A stretch of 64,000 bases of DNA from assembly GCA_023525715.1 (NCBI GenBank), contig CM042013.1, positions 74,368,494 to 74,432,493 of the forward strand, in the 5' to 3' direction. Position 1 is the first letter of the stretch; the number at the start of each line of letters is the position of its first letter. Shown here in pieces: positions 10,719-21,249 of this stretch. The position numbers and the translations under genes were made by a program. The DNA is from Cichorium intybus. Taxonomy: Eukaryota > Streptophyta > Magnoliopsida > Asterales > Asteraceae. Under the pieces are notes generated by a model, which saw only the letters and a program-made list of their open reading frames with translations, searched no databases and was not told the origin of the DNA.

Positions 10719-13700
10719 CTATTGGGAGCGGGCCGGCTCGTCTAATTTTTCGTCTTCAACATTTTGCTCGACGAAATTTTCGTAGAAAGGTTTTAGCCGG
10801 TGGCCATTTACTTTGAAAATCTTTCCAGTCGTGTCGCTTCTAATTTCTACTACACCATAAGTAGAAATATTAGTTACAATGAATGGTCCCGCCCATCGGG
10901 ACTGAAGTTTTCCTGGAAAAAGTTTTAGACGGGATTGAAAAAGTAACACTTTTTGGCCTATTTCAAAGCTCTTTCGGGTGTTGACTTTGTCATGGAAGGC
11001 TTTGGTCTTTTCTTTGTAGATTTTAGAATTTTCATAGGATTCGTTTCTTATTTCTTCCAATTCTTGGATTTGAAGTTTCCTATGAACTCCATTTTCTACA
11101 AAGTTTTGATTTAATCGTTTGATGGCCCAATACGCTTTGTGTTCAATTTCAACCGGTAAATGGCATGCTTTTCCAAATACAAGACGATAAGGAGACATAC
11201 CTATTGGTGTTTTATATGTGGTGCGGTATGCCCAAAGAGCATCGTTTAAACGGATACTCCAATCCTTACGACTCGTACTTACCGTCTTTTCCAAAATGGA
11301 CTTGATTTCTCGATTGGAGATTTTGGCTTGTCCATTTGTTTGCGGATGGTAAGCGGTGGAAACTCGATGTAGGACTCCGTATTTCTTGAAGAGCGCCTCT
11401 ATCGTTCGGTTGCAGAAATGTGATCCTCGATCACTTATAAAAGCTCTCGGCATTCCAAATCGGCTAAAAATGTTGGCTTTTATAAAATCTGCAACTACTT
11501 TGGAATCATTAGTCCGTGTGGCTTTTGCCTCTACCCATTTAGAGACATAATCCACAGCTAGAATTATGTACATATTTCCAAAGGATGACGGAAACGGGCC
11601 CATGAAATCTATACCCCATACATCAAATATTTCGCAGAAGAGGATGGAGGTTAGTGGCATTTGGTCCTTTGGTCTAAGGTTTCCAACTTTTTGACATTGC
11701 TCGCAAGATTTGCAAAACTTGTAAGCATCGGCAAAAATAGTGGGCCAATAAAATCCGGATTCAAGGACCTTATGGGCCGTTCTCTTAGGACCAAAATGCC
11801 CTCCACAGGCTTCAGCATGACAGAAGTTTAGAATAGAGTGTACCTCACGGAGATCTACACATCTCCTTATGATTTGGTCGGGACAAAATTTCCACAAGTA
11901 AGGCTCATCCCACACATAATGTTTTGAATCTTTCTTCAGTTTGTCCTTCTGAGCTCGAGTGTAATCTGAAGGGAAATTTTTGGTGACCAAATAGTTTACC
12001 ATGTCAGCATACCATGGTGTGATTGTCTGGTTGGTAAGCATCTGTTCATCTGGAAATGAATCATTTAGCGGGGTTGGCTCTTCATTGTTGATGATCCTAC
12101 TTAGATGGTCCGCAACCAAGTTTTGCTTTCCGCTCTTGTCCCTGATTTCCAGATCGAACTCTTGAAGTAGTAGGACCCAACGAATGAGCCTAGGCTTCGC
12201 ATCTTTCTTTGTCATCAAATACTTCAACGCTGCATGGTCAGAAAAAACAATGACTTTAGTTCCTAACAAATATTGTCGGAATTTTTCCAAAGCAAATATA
12301 ATGGCAAGAAGCTCCTTCTCTGTTGTTGAATAATTGCTTTGGGCGGGGTCCAATGTTTTCGAAGCGTAGTATATGACGTGGGGTACTTTATCCTTCTTTT
12401 GCCCCAACACCGCCCCTACCGCGTAATTACTTGCATCGCACATAATCTCGAATGGTAGACTCCAATCTGGCGGTTGAATGATGGGTGTGCTTACCAACAG
12501 GTTCTTCAAAGTTTCAAAGGATTGCTTGCATGCGTCAGAAAATTCAAACTCTACGTCTTTTTGTAGAAGTTCGCACATCGGTCTTGAGATTTTTGAAAAA
12601 TCTTTGATGAACCTCCTATAAAAACCTGCATGACCAAGAAAAGAACGGACCTCTCGGACACATTTTGGGTAGGGTAGAGTTTTAATAACATCAATTTTTG
12701 CTTTGTCTACCTCTAAACCTTTTGCTGAAACAACGTGTCCTAGTATGAGTCCTTGGTCAACCATAAAATGACATTTTTCGTAATTTAAAACCAAATGGGT
12801 TTCAATGCATCTTTTCAAAATTTTTGTCAAATTATTTAAGCACTCTTTAAACGAATTTCCATACACAGTAAAATCATCCATAAACACTTCTATAATCTCT
12901 TCAACATACTCGGAGAAGATACTCATCATGCACCTTTGGAATGTGGCGGGGGCATTGCAAAGCCCAAAAGGCATCCGCCGGTACGCAAACGTGCCAAAAG
13001 GGCATGTGAACGTAGTTTTCTCTTGATCTTCCGGTAAAATGGGTATTTGGTGAAAACCTGAATATCCATCTAGACAACAATAATGAGTTTTTCCTGCTAA
13101 CCTTTCCAACATTTGGTCGATAAAGGGTAGTGGGAAATGATCTTTACGAGTAGAAGAGTTTAACTTTCGGTAATCAATACAAACACGCCACCCGTTTTGT
13201 ACACGGGTGGGTACCAACTCACCTTGCTTGTTTTCCGTCACTGTGATTCCGGTCTTCTTTGGGACAACCAGGATTAGACTTACCCACTTGCTGTCTGATA
13301 TTGGGTAAATCATTCCTGCGTCCAATAGCTTAAGAATCTCCTTTTTCACCACCTCCATCATGGGTGGATTGAGTCGTCTCTGGGCTTCCCTTGACGGTTT
13401 GTACTCATCTTCCATGAAAATCTTGTGCATGCACATCGATGGGCTAAGTCCTTTGATGTCGGCTATTGTCCAGCCGAAAGCTTCTTTGTAGTTCTTTAGC
13501 AATCCCATCAATTCTTTTTCTTCTTCTTCAAACAGTTTGTTGGAAATGATTATTGGTAAGGTATCCTTTTCTCCCAAGTACATGTACTTCAAATGGTTGG
13601 GGAGATCTTTTAATTCCAACTTTGGTGCCTGTGAAATGGAAGGAAGAAGTTTTTCGTTAGAAATTTGCAATGGCACTTTTGGCAAGTCATACCTTGCTTT

Positions 13701-15890
13701 CTTTTGGTGGTCTAGGTATGATGCGATTTCCAAGATTTCTTGACTTAGATCGAATTTCTCGATAAGCTCCTTTGTCTTCTCCTTGTCTAAATTTTTGTTT
13801 AAGACTAGAGCTAATAAATCAGTGTTAGACAATTCGAAACATTCTTCAACCAATGGGTTGATTACATCAATAAAATTTAAAGACGAAACAGTTTGTGGAT
13901 AACGCATAGCATCAAAAATATTGAAATTTATGATTTCTCCATCAAATTCCATGGAAAGCGTTCCATTGAAAACATCAATTTTTGTTCTTGCGGTGCTCAT
14001 GAAAGGTCTTCCTAAGAGTATGGAACAAGAATTTGATGTTTCGTCTCCACCCATATCCAAAACGTAAAAGTCGGCGGGAAATACTAGTTCATTAACTTGT
14101 ACCAAAACGTCCTCTAATACACCTTTTGGGTGTACTATAGAGCGATCGGCAAGTTGAATTATCACCCCGGTGCTTATTAATGGTCCTACTTTTAGTGATT
14201 TAAAAATAGAGTAAGGTAGGACATTAATTGAAGCACCAAGATCTAGCATGGCTTTTGGAATGTAGAGATTTCCCATTTTACATGGAACAGTGAAAACACC
14301 TGGATCTTTACATTTTTTCGGTAGTCGTTTTTGCAAAACGGCCGAGATGTTTTCACCGACTGTAACAGTTCCGCTTTCTTTTAGTTTCTTTTTGGAGGTA
14401 CAAAGTTCTTTAAGAAATTTGGCATATCTAGGAATTTGTTTGATTGCATCTAGTAAAGGAATATTTACCTCAACTTTCCGAAACATGTCCATAATTTCTT
14501 GATTTTCCTTTTCTTTCTTTGTGTTTTTAAGTCTAGATGGAAAAGGAGGAGGAGTGATTTTTACCTCAACTTTGGATGGTTCCTTGGGAGCTTCGCTTCT
14601 TGAGTCGGTATCGTCTTCGATTTCTATCTCTCTTTGTCTTTCTTTTGACAAGCTTGGTCCGTCATAGCTTTTCCCACTTCTTAAAGTAACAGCATTTACA
14701 TTATGTTTGGGATTTTCTTGAGATTGAGAAGGTAACTTACCTTGAGATTCCATCTTGTTGACAGAAGTGGCTAGTTGAGCCATTTGTTGCTCCAGATTAT
14801 TGATGCTAGCCCTTGTTTCTTGCTGAAATGAATGCGTGCTTGTGGCTAGACTTTTCACAATGTCTTCCAAGGACATGCCCGTTCTTGCTGTATTTTGTGG
14901 CGGAGGGTTTTGGTAGTATTGTTTTGGTCTCTCCTGGTATTGGTTACGGTTTTGATTGGACTGGTAGTTCCAATTTTGGTTGCTCCGAGGTTGATCAAAC
15001 TGTCTCTGATTTTGCCCGGTAAATCCCCCCATTGCTTTTGCTTGCTCTTGATCATCTTGTAACTCGGGACACATGTCAGTTGGGTGTCCGTGTTGCAAGC
15101 AAATTCCATATGCTCTAACCGTTGGTTCAACTCCTTTTTCTTTTGTTAGTTGCATCACAGCTTTGGTTAGTTCAGAAATTTGATTTTCAAGATAAGGAGT
15201 GTTTACCTCTTTTACTCCTCGGGGTGGATCTACATACCATTCGTCCTCTCCTTGTGTATGTTTGGACTCCTCCGCCAGTTTCTCGATCAATGCTCTTATT
15301 TGGGTCGGTGTTTGATCGATTAACGAGCCTCCACTTGAAGCGTTTATCAAACATCTCTCCATTGGTGTTAGGCCTTCACAAAAATATCGGAACAATTGGT
15401 AATCGGAAATACCGTGTTGCGGGCATCGGGCACACAACTTTTTGAATCGTTCCCAATACGTATGTAAAGCTTCTCTCTTCCCTTGCTTGATACCAATTAT
15501 TTCCCTTCTCAGACTTGAAGCTTTCGTCTCCGGAAAATATTTGTCAAGGAATAACCTTGCAAGACCATTCCATGTCGTGACCGACCCCGGTGGTAGGTCA
15601 TACAACCATTCTTTGGTTGAGTCTAGCAATGAACAGGGGAGTGCCCTTAACTTGATTTGGTCTTCCGAGACATCATGTGGTTTCATTCCTACACATACGA
15701 CGTGAAATTCTTTCAAAAATTTATGCGGGTCTTCATTTTCTACTCCCCGAAATTGAGGTAGTAAATGAATGAGCCCAGATTTCAATTCGAAGTTCGTCAT
15801 GTGCGGGTAAGTTATGCAGAGAGGTTGTTGGGTAACATCTTGGGTTGCCCATTGGCGAAGTGTTCGTTCTTGAGGTGGATTTTCGGCCAT
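10719..15890 (-). CDS. Gag-pol polyprotein of the Athila-like element
   Basis: One open frame of 1723 codons. In order: gag (about 40-210; YWERFKKLCARCPQHG), a zinc-knuckle region (about 262-277) whose first Cys is Tyr (AYGIC...HPTDMC), protease with the lineage-typical DLGA (MLDLGASINVLP, about 568), RT (about 850-1050) with FMDDF, RNase H (CDASNYAVGAV), the integrase HHCC finger (HAEACGGHFG...CKSCEQC) and core (GIDFMGPF, ISDRGSHF, NGQAKISNREIK), then a GPY/F-like end (WAGPFIV). The usual third catalytic Glu of integrase (NGQAE) is Lys here (codon 11322-11324). No chromodomain. The frame stays open upstream of the ATG at 15890 as far as a TAG. It makes the capsid and replication enzymes; this copy is probably defective for integration. 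Confidence 0.93.
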   Translation of the reverse strand: MAENPPQERTLRQWATQDVTQQPLCITYPHMTNFELKSGLIHLLPQFRGVENEDPHKFLKEFHVVCVGMKPHDVSEDQIKLRALPCSLLDSTKEWLYDLPPGSVTTWNGLARLFLDKYFPETKASSLRREIIGIKQGKREALHTYWERFKKLCARCPQHGISDYQLFRYFCEGLTPMERCLINASSGGSLIDQTPTQIRALIEKLAEESKHTQGEDEWYVDPPRGVKEVNTPYLENQISELTKAVMQLTKEKGVEPTVRAYGICLQHGHPTDMCPELQDDQEQAKAMGGFTGQNQRQFDQPRSNQNWNYQSNQNRNQYQERPKQYYQNPPPQNTARTGMSLEDIVKSLATSTHSFQQETRASINNLEQQMAQLATSVNKMESQGKLPSQSQENPKHNVNAVTLRSGKSYDGPSLSKERQREIEIEDDTDSRSEAPKEPSKVEVKITPPPFPSRLKNTKKEKENQEIMDMFRKVEVNIPLLDAIKQIPRYAKFLKELCTSKKKLKESGTVTVGENISAVLQKRLPKKCKDPGVFTVPCKMGNLYIPKAMLDLGASINVLPYSIFKSLKVGPLISTGVIIQLADRSIVHPKGVLEDVLVQVNELVFPADFYVLDMGGDETSNSCSILLGRPFMSTARTKIDVFNGTLSMEFDGEIINFNIFDAMRYPQTVSSLNFIDVINPLVEECFELSNTDLLALVLNKNLDKEKTKELIEKFDLSQEILEIASYLDHQKKARYDLPKVPLQISNEKLLPSISQAPKLELKDLPNHLKYMYLGEKDTLPIIISNKLFEEEEKELMGLLKNYKEAFGWTIADIKGLSPSMCMHKIFMEDEYKPSREAQRRLNPPMMEVVKKEILKLLDAGMIYPISDSKWVSLILVVPKKTGITVTENKQGELVPTRVQNGWRVCIDYRKLNSSTRKDHFPLPFIDQMLERLAGKTHYCCLDGYSGFHQIPILPEDQEKTTFTCPFGTFAYRRMPFGLCNAPATFQRCMMSIFSEYVEEIIEVFMDDFTVYGNSFKECLNNLTKILKRCIETHLVLNYEKCHFMVDQGLILGHVVSAKGLEVDKAKIDVIKTLPYPKCVREVRSFLGHAGFYRRFIKDFSKISRPMCELLQKDVEFEFSDACKQSFETLKNLLVSTPIIQPPDWSLPFEIMCDASNYAVGAVLGQKKDKVPHVIYYASKTLDPAQSNYSTTEKELLAIIFALEKFRQYLLGTKVIVFSDHAALKYLMTKKDAKPRLIRWVLLLQEFDLEIRDKSGKQNLVADHLSRIINNEEPTPLNDSFPDEQMLTNQTITPWYADMVNYLVTKNFPSDYTRAQKDKLKKDSKHYVWDEPYLWKFCPDQIIRRCVDLREVHSILNFCHAEACGGHFGPKRTAHKVLESGFYWPTIFADAYKFCKSCEQCQKVGNLRPKDQMPLTSILFCEIFDVWGIDFMGPFPSSFGNMYIILAVDYVSKWVEAKATRTNDSKVVADFIKANIFSRFGMPRAFISDRGSHFCNRTIEALFKKYGVLHRVSTAYHPQTNGQAKISNREIKSILEKTVSTSRKDWSIRLNDALWAYRTTYKTPIGMSPYRLVFGKACHLPVEIEHKAYWAIKRLNQNFVENGVHRKLQIQELEEIRNESYENSKIYKEKTKAFHDKVNTRKSFEIGQKVLLFQSRLKLFPGKLQSRWAGPFIVTNISTYGVVEIRSDTTGKIFKVNGHRLKPFYENFVEQNVEDEKLDEPARSQ

Positions 15891-16133
15891 AGGAGTATGG
15901 TTTGTTTGAGAGGGAGGTGTATGTGGGACGTTGTTATCTGATTCGGATTCTGTTTCAGTTTCGGATGAAGAAAGGTCTTGCCAAATGTCTATGATAGGAG
16001 GGTTTGATGAAGAAGCGGTTTGGGAAGCTTGCTGCTTCTTGCGAAGTTTAGCTTGCTTCCTTAGCCTTTTCGCGGTTTTCTAAATCTCCGAATCAAGTTC
16101 AAGAGGCGTACCTGTTCGTGAAGATCTTGGCAT
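15891..16133 (-). pseudogene. Gag N-terminal extension cut by a TAG
   Basis: In the gag-pol frame an ATG at 16133 starts 17 codons ending in a TAG (16080-16082). The frame then continues open through a basic stretch (KRLRKQAKLRKKQQ) and an acidic Ser/Glu stretch (SSSETETESESD) into the ATG at 15890. The original gag probably began at 16133, only 23 bases from the primer binding site, and was broken by one substitution. Starting at 15890 instead would skip the basic region. Confidence 0.6.
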
Positions 16134-16155
16134 AAAATATTAGTAATACCGTGCT

Positions 16156-16172
16156 CCCCGGCAACGGCGCCA
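16156..16172 (-). other. Primer binding site, tRNA-Asp
   Basis: On the plus strand CCCCGGCAACGGCGCCA equals the 3' end of plant tRNA-Asp(GTC) including CCA, so the minus strand is complementary to it. It lies three bases from the 5' LTR. This primer is the one usually reported for Athila elements. Confidence 0.9.
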
Positions 16173-17167
16173 ATTTGTTGAGTGTCGTAATCAACAAAAT
16201 AAAAGAGTTGAAATATGGTTAGAAATGATTTATTAATTACCGATATTTCGTGATTGCACTACTTGTTATAAATACTAACTGTGTAGTATAAATGGCAAGC
16301 AGGGTCGATCCACAGGGAGCGATGGTCTAATGGATTACACCTTGAATTCACGGAAGTTAAAATTGTAAAGAAAGTAACCAAAGGGGGGGTTTTGATGAAT
16401 AGTTGGACAATAATTATGTAAATGTTGAGAACAAATTTAACTTGGGACAAAATATATAGAATGATTGTTTTTATAATTTGGGGACAAATTCTGGTTTTGC
16501 ATTTGTAGTCATATGATTGGAAATAACAATAAGAATGATGTTTATAACTTTAATCTTTCTAAGTTGGTACTTTGTGTATGCCGAAAGCTCGCACATACAC
16601 CATTCACCTAATGTACCTTAGTCAAGAGAAGCTCATTAACTAAGACTAATCTTACTAATCAAATCTAGATAAGATCATAGAATTTGAATGAAAGATTGCA
16701 TTATGTTTTATGTGAATGTTCCCAACAATGTTCAATACTCCTAAACAAGCGTTGAAGCGTTAAAACATGAGATATGATTTTCACCTAATTAAAAATGATT
16801 ATCACAAATAACATTTTATAAAACAATTACGGATTTTATAATTTGTATGACTAGATTGATTGATATTTAAGATCAAATGGCCAATATGAAATAAATAAAA
16901 ACCAAACACTTGTTAAATCTCAAAATCATATCACTAGAAAGATATAAAATCAAACATCAAACTTTATATTAAATCACAATCATAATCCTTAATACAAAAC
17001 CAGAAAATAAGGTTACTAGCCACTCATGACTAGTAAAAGAGAAATAAACTTACAAAATGAAGATAATCCACACTTGAAGTTGCACACAAACACAAACACA
17101 ATGTATCTAGAGAGTGTTCAGAAAATAATGGTAAGATCGGATGGTTCTAAGGCTAACTAGACACATC

Positions 17168-17175
17168 TATTTATA
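17168..17175 (-). promoter_or_regulatory. U3 TATA box of the Athila-like element
   Basis: The minus strand reads AGTATAAATAGA, a strong plant TATA consensus. It lies about 600 bp inside the 5' LTR and 190-350 bp downstream of the palindrome cluster. Confidence 0.65.
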
Positions 17176-17361
17176 CTAACACACCAAGGGCAAAATGGTA
17201 AAATGGACAATGGCAAACATCATCATTCCAAGACCCACTTCCTTCATCACATGGCCTCAAAATCAGATTGGATCTGGATCTGGTCGTGTAACATGGGAAT
17301 GACAGCACAAGAAGGAATAAACAACTCAAAGTGGGCCAAAAAGCAGATCTCCCAAGAAAAG

Positions 17362-17516
17362 TTACACGGCCGTGTAATTTCTTGGGCCAAAATTACACGG
17401 TCGTGTAATCCTGCATTTCTCCTGGATCTTCCCCTGAGCTGACATGGCATCCACGTGGCATAGAAAAGTTACACGGCCGTGTAACTTATAGGGCAAAAGT
17501 TACACGGTCGTGTAAC
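17362..17516. repeat. U3 palindrome cluster
   Basis: Four copies of the 16-18 bp palindrome (A/G)TTACACGG(C/T)CGTGTAA(T/C) lie at 17362-17377, 17392-17409, 17468-17485 and 17499-17516. Two have a perfect CGGCCG centre and two have CGGTCG. They may bind a dimeric factor upstream of the LTR promoter; that is inference. Confidence 0.85.
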
Positions 17517-17776
17517 ATACTGCTTGATCTTCGGAACGATTTTTTTGTACTTCTTCGTTTGAGCTCCGTTTCTTCTGAAATTTCTTGTGTAGCTTCCCAT
17601 TGTCATCCAATGCAAGATTCAACCCTCAAAAGCACCTGAAAACAACCACAAAGTGTGAAAGTAGATTGCTATTCTTGAAATCCCGAAAAACATGAAAATA
17701 TGCAATGAAGAGGATAAAATGCAAGGTAAAACAAGGATGAAAAGGCATGAAAACATGCTTAGAAATACACTTAACA

Positions 17777-18020
17777 CTCGACACTGATTATTTTGATACA
17801 TATGCACCGGTAGCACATATATCTACCATCAGATTATTAATTGCTTTGGCGGCTATTTATAATCTGGTTATCCATCAAATGTTTGTCAAAACAGTATAAA
17901 CACTCGACACTGATTATTTTGACACATATGCACCGGTAGCACGTATATCTACCATCAGATTATTAATTGCTTTGGCGGCTATTTATAATCTGGTTATCTA
18001 TCAAATGTTTGTCAAAACAG
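17777..18020 (+). repeat. 126-bp in-frame tandem duplication in copia A RT
   Basis: 17777-17894 and 17903-18020 are nearly identical (CTCGACACTGATTATTTTGA... to GTCAAAACAG), each preceded by TATAAACA. The period is 126 bp, or 42 codons. The Athila-like element landed in the first copy, so the duplication came first. Confidence 0.93.
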
Positions 18021-19240
18021 CTTTCTTGAATGGTGAGCTTGATGAGGAAATTTACATGAAACAACAGGAATGCTATATTTTCCCCGAAAACGAGCATAAG
18101 GTGTGTAAACTTGTGAAATATTTATACGACCTAAAACAAGCTCCTAAATAGTGGCATCAAAAGTTTAATGAGGTTATTTTGTCATCTGGTTTCAATTTAA
18201 ACTAATCACACAAATGTGTTTATAGCCGGTTTGATTCAATCGTTTCCGGTGTGATAATTTGCCTTTATGTTGATGACATTTTGATTTTATGAAATAATCA
18301 ACTTCAAGTCGATGAAACAAAAAAGATGTTGTCATCAAAGTTTTCCATGAAGGACATTGGGGAGGCTGATATAATCCTTGGTATTAGGATTAAATGGGCA
18401 AACAAAGGAAATGTTATAACACAAACTCACTATGTTGAGAAAATTCTCAAAAGATTTATTTATAGTGATTATTGTCCCGTGAGTACTCCCATTGATCCTA
18501 GTGTAAAGTTAATGTCAAATAAGGGCAAAGCAATATCACAACTTGAATACTCTCAAGCGATAGGTTGCTTAGTGTATCCAATGACAAGCACCCGCCCGGA
18601 TATCGCTTATGCGATTGGGAAGTTAAGTCGGTATACTAGCAATCTTCGTACTCAACATTGATAATCAATTCAAAGAGTATTTAAGTATGTAAAGGTAACC
18701 ATGGATTATGGACTATGTTATCTTGGGTTTGCTTTGGTTTTAGAAGGATATTCGGATACTAGTTGCATATCTAATGGTGAAGACCACTCTTCTACAAGTG
18801 GTTGGGTAACTTTGCTTGGGGTAGGTGCAATTTCATAGGCATCTAAGAAGCAAATATACATAACAAACTCAGCAATGAAATATGAATTTGTTGCGTTAGC
18901 TGCGGCTGGAAAAGAGGCTGAATGGAAAAGAAATTTGAGTTATGAGATTCCTTTGTGGTCAAAACCGATTGCACCTATATGTATACAGTGTGATGTGTGA
19001 TGGTGCTTCTACTTTGGCTAGAGTGTATAGCTAAGTGTACAATGGAAAGTCTAGACACTTAGTATTAGACATGGCATAATTAAGGATTTAATCATGAATG
19101 GTTTTATTTCGGTAGAGTTCATAAGGTCGCAACAAAATTTGGCAAACCATTCAACAAAAGGTTTAGCCCGAGACTTAGTGCAAAAGTCTGCAATACAGAT
19201 GGGTTTAAAGTCCATTTAATCCCTTAATGGTGAGACACCT
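17777..19240 (+). pseudogene. Copia A, part 2: reverse transcriptase and RNase H, broken
   Basis: This continues the copia pol interrupted at 5055. Visible pieces are the RT (DYFDTYAPVARI, KTAFLNGELDEEIYMKQ, the YVDD catalytic box at 18266-18277, 'SSKFSMKDIGEADIILGIRI'), the connection (YPMTSTRPDIAYAIGKLSRYT) and RNase H (STSGWVTLLGVGAIS, SKKQIYITNSAMKYEFVALAAAGKEAEW) to the pol end (LARDLVQKSAIQMGLKS, stop near 19219). Stops occur near 18150, 18204, 18291, 18661 and 18838, with frame slips, so it is dead. It also carries a 126-bp tandem duplication and stops at a CACTA insertion at 19241. Confidence 0.9.
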
Positions 19241-19655
19241 CACTACTAGAAAATATACTTTTAATAACTTACGAATTATGACATACGCAGGTTTTATGAC
19301 AGACAAAAATGTCAGTCATGAATTTTATGTCATTTTTTCTAAATTTCTTGTATTTTACGACATACAAAGTTATGTGTCGTAAAATAATGTCCTCTCAAAT
19401 AATTTAAAAGCCTGCGCTAATAGATGTACTGAAATATCTCTTAAAAACTTTAAAATCCCGCCCTAATAGATGTAAAATATCGTCCACTCCCAATCACTTG
19501 TTGTTCTCTTCTAGTTTGACCCATCATCACCTCCGCCACAAACCCTCCTCAATCAACAGTCTCATTTTTGAGAGAGAAACAACGGAAATATCCATACAAA
19601 CCTCACTATCCCAGCCTCAGAGACACCTACATACATATATATAAAACATTAATCT

Positions 19656-20021
19656 ATGGATTCAGATCAGGGGAAGCTCTTCATCGGCGAGATTTCATGG
19701 GAGACGTCAGAGGAGAAGCTGAAGGAGTATTTCGGCAATTATGGAGAGATTCTGCAGACGGTCGTTATGAGAGACAAGAAAAACACACTATTGATGGCTG
19801 ATTTTTTTAAGATCTTTCTCAATCAGCACTCTCTCATTTTTGGTTTCGTCGTTTTTTCAGATCCTTCCGTACTCGACACTGTTCTTGAAGAAAAACACAC
19901 CATTGATGGCCGAACGGTATTTCTCGTACCTAGATCTCTATCTCTTGTTATAAAACTTTATCTCATTTACTTCCGTTACTTCTTCCCAACCGATTTAGGC
20001 TCTAACCTTCATATTATCTAA
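19656..20021 (+). pseudogene. Captured RRM (hnRNP-like) gene fragment in CACTA 1
   Basis: ATG at 19656 begins MDSDQGKLFIGEISW, the RNP2-containing start of a plant hnRNP/RBP with an RRM (usual form GKLFIGGISW), then LKEYFGNYGEI. The middle is wrong: about 60 bp of filler, including a near copy of the later 'AAAAACACACCATTGATGG' segment, replaces the region before RNP1. The frame then regains FVVFSDPSVLDTVLEEKHTIDGR. At ACG|GTATTT a donor-like site and intron-like sequence follow, and a pyrimidine-rich leader precedes the ATG. This means genomic DNA including 5' leader and intron was copied, not cDNA. The 121-codon frame is open, but RNP1 is lost, so RNA binding is unlikely. Confidence 0.75.
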
Positions 20022-21249
20022 CCCAAATATTGTGAAATAGCGGCTATCACTACTGATTTAGTGTAATTAATGACACACTAGCTCAGACGTATATGTAGAA
20101 CCATCTCAAATGATTTTAGTCTAATGAAAATAAAACAAATACTTGATGAGTGTCCTCGCTTTATGGGTTTTATTGTATTTAGCCTCGATTTACGGTGTAT
20201 TAGTGAAAATGGGGACTTTCTTTTCTAGAATGCCCCTAGGGGATGGCCAAAACGTGGGGCAAATTCATGAGAGATCTGTACAAACGAAATCTCCAAAAAG
20301 AGCATTTTAGAATGTTATTCAGCGATTTAGAACATTTGTTAAATTATGTTTCGTTTTGTTTTCTGAAGGCTTACGTTATTGTTTCATAGAAAAGTATTGC
20401 CCAGAAAACATTCATATAGGAGATCATCGAGCAGAGGGGACAATGCAGGAGGTCCAAGAGGTAGTTGAAAAGGTACTTGTTGTATAAAATTTCATTTTTA
20501 ATATTTTGAGTACTTTGTCAAACTAAAATGATTAATTTTTCATGAGAAATTGTTGGAGTATGCAATTGTGTCCATTGGTGTGTTTGATATAAATATAATA
20601 CACATATTATTGTTGCAAATCTGGATTCAGATCAATGACTAGGAAAGGAATGATGTCTTCGAGGTGGAACATAAAACGAGGTTTGGAATTGGAGCAGAGT
20701 AGTGGTGGTGGCGGTTCATGTGTAGGAAGGAATACTAGTTTTTTAACCACAACAAATCCAATGAGGCGATTTCTTCTTGAAGCATGTATAAGCTAACTAC
20801 ATTCTTCTCTTATTGTTAGGGCTTTTAGAGCCGTAGGTTGCAAGTCTGAAGCAAGCATTATTTCTCATACATTATTGTTTGAATTATAAAATGGTTAATA
20901 TATAGTTTGTAAAATGGTTTCTCTTTGTATATATGGAAATTTTTTTTGTATTATGAGACATTATGTGTGACTTAATTTGAAATTAGCAAATTTAGAAAAA
21001 AAACTATAAAAAACGTATAATCATGATATACAATTGTATGTCGTAAAATATGACAAAAATAATGAAAATGTCTGTCAAGAATTTTAAAAAAATGTTCAAA
21101 TTTTATGACTTGCAAATGGTTGGTCGTAAATGTATGTCATGATTGTCAGTCAGAAATGTATGTCGTAAATTTATGACAGACAAATGTCTGTCATCTTTCA
21201 TTTATGACTGGGGCTTTAATGACAGACATTTGTCTGTCATCTATACCCT
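20022..21249. other. Interior of CACTA 1 without a clear gene
   Basis: Intron-like AT-rich sequence follows the RRM fragment. Near 20600-20790 a short open stretch reads SSGGGGSCVGRN... and may be another captured piece. From about 21020 the sub-terminal ATGTCGTAAA / GACAGAC repeats begin. Confidence 0.5.

Larger units (their letters stand above)
5056..17776 (-). mobile_element. Complete Athila-like Ty3/gypsy retrotransposon (12.7 kb)
   Basis: Two LTRs (5056-6712 and 16176-17776) flank a minus-strand gag-pol, a second 3' ORF and long spacers. The target duplication is perfect: CTCGA at 5051-5055 and 17777-17781. The primer binding site beside the right LTR matches tRNA-Asp. Domain order is gag, protease, RT, RNase H, integrase, with no chromodomain and with an extra ORF downstream of pol, which fits the Athila/Tat branch. 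The two LTRs look nearly identical by eye apart from one 52-bp duplication and a few small differences, so insertion was recent relative to copia A. Several breaks (gag TAG, 3'-ORF TGA, altered integrase and zinc-knuckle residues) suggest this copy cannot move unaided. Confidence 0.92.
16176..17776 (-). repeat. 5' LTR of the Athila-like element (right copy, 1601 bp)
   Basis: It is bounded by TGTTGAGTGTCG at 16176 and CACTTAACA at 17776, followed by the CTCGA duplication. On the minus strand U3 runs from 17776 down past the palindromes to the TATA box near 17170, so transcription should start near 17140. No tandem duplication is present in this copy. Confidence 0.93.

Noticed and set aside
11356..15705. 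Plus-strand frames across gag-pol
   Set aside because: Antisense shadows of the polyprotein without any domain.
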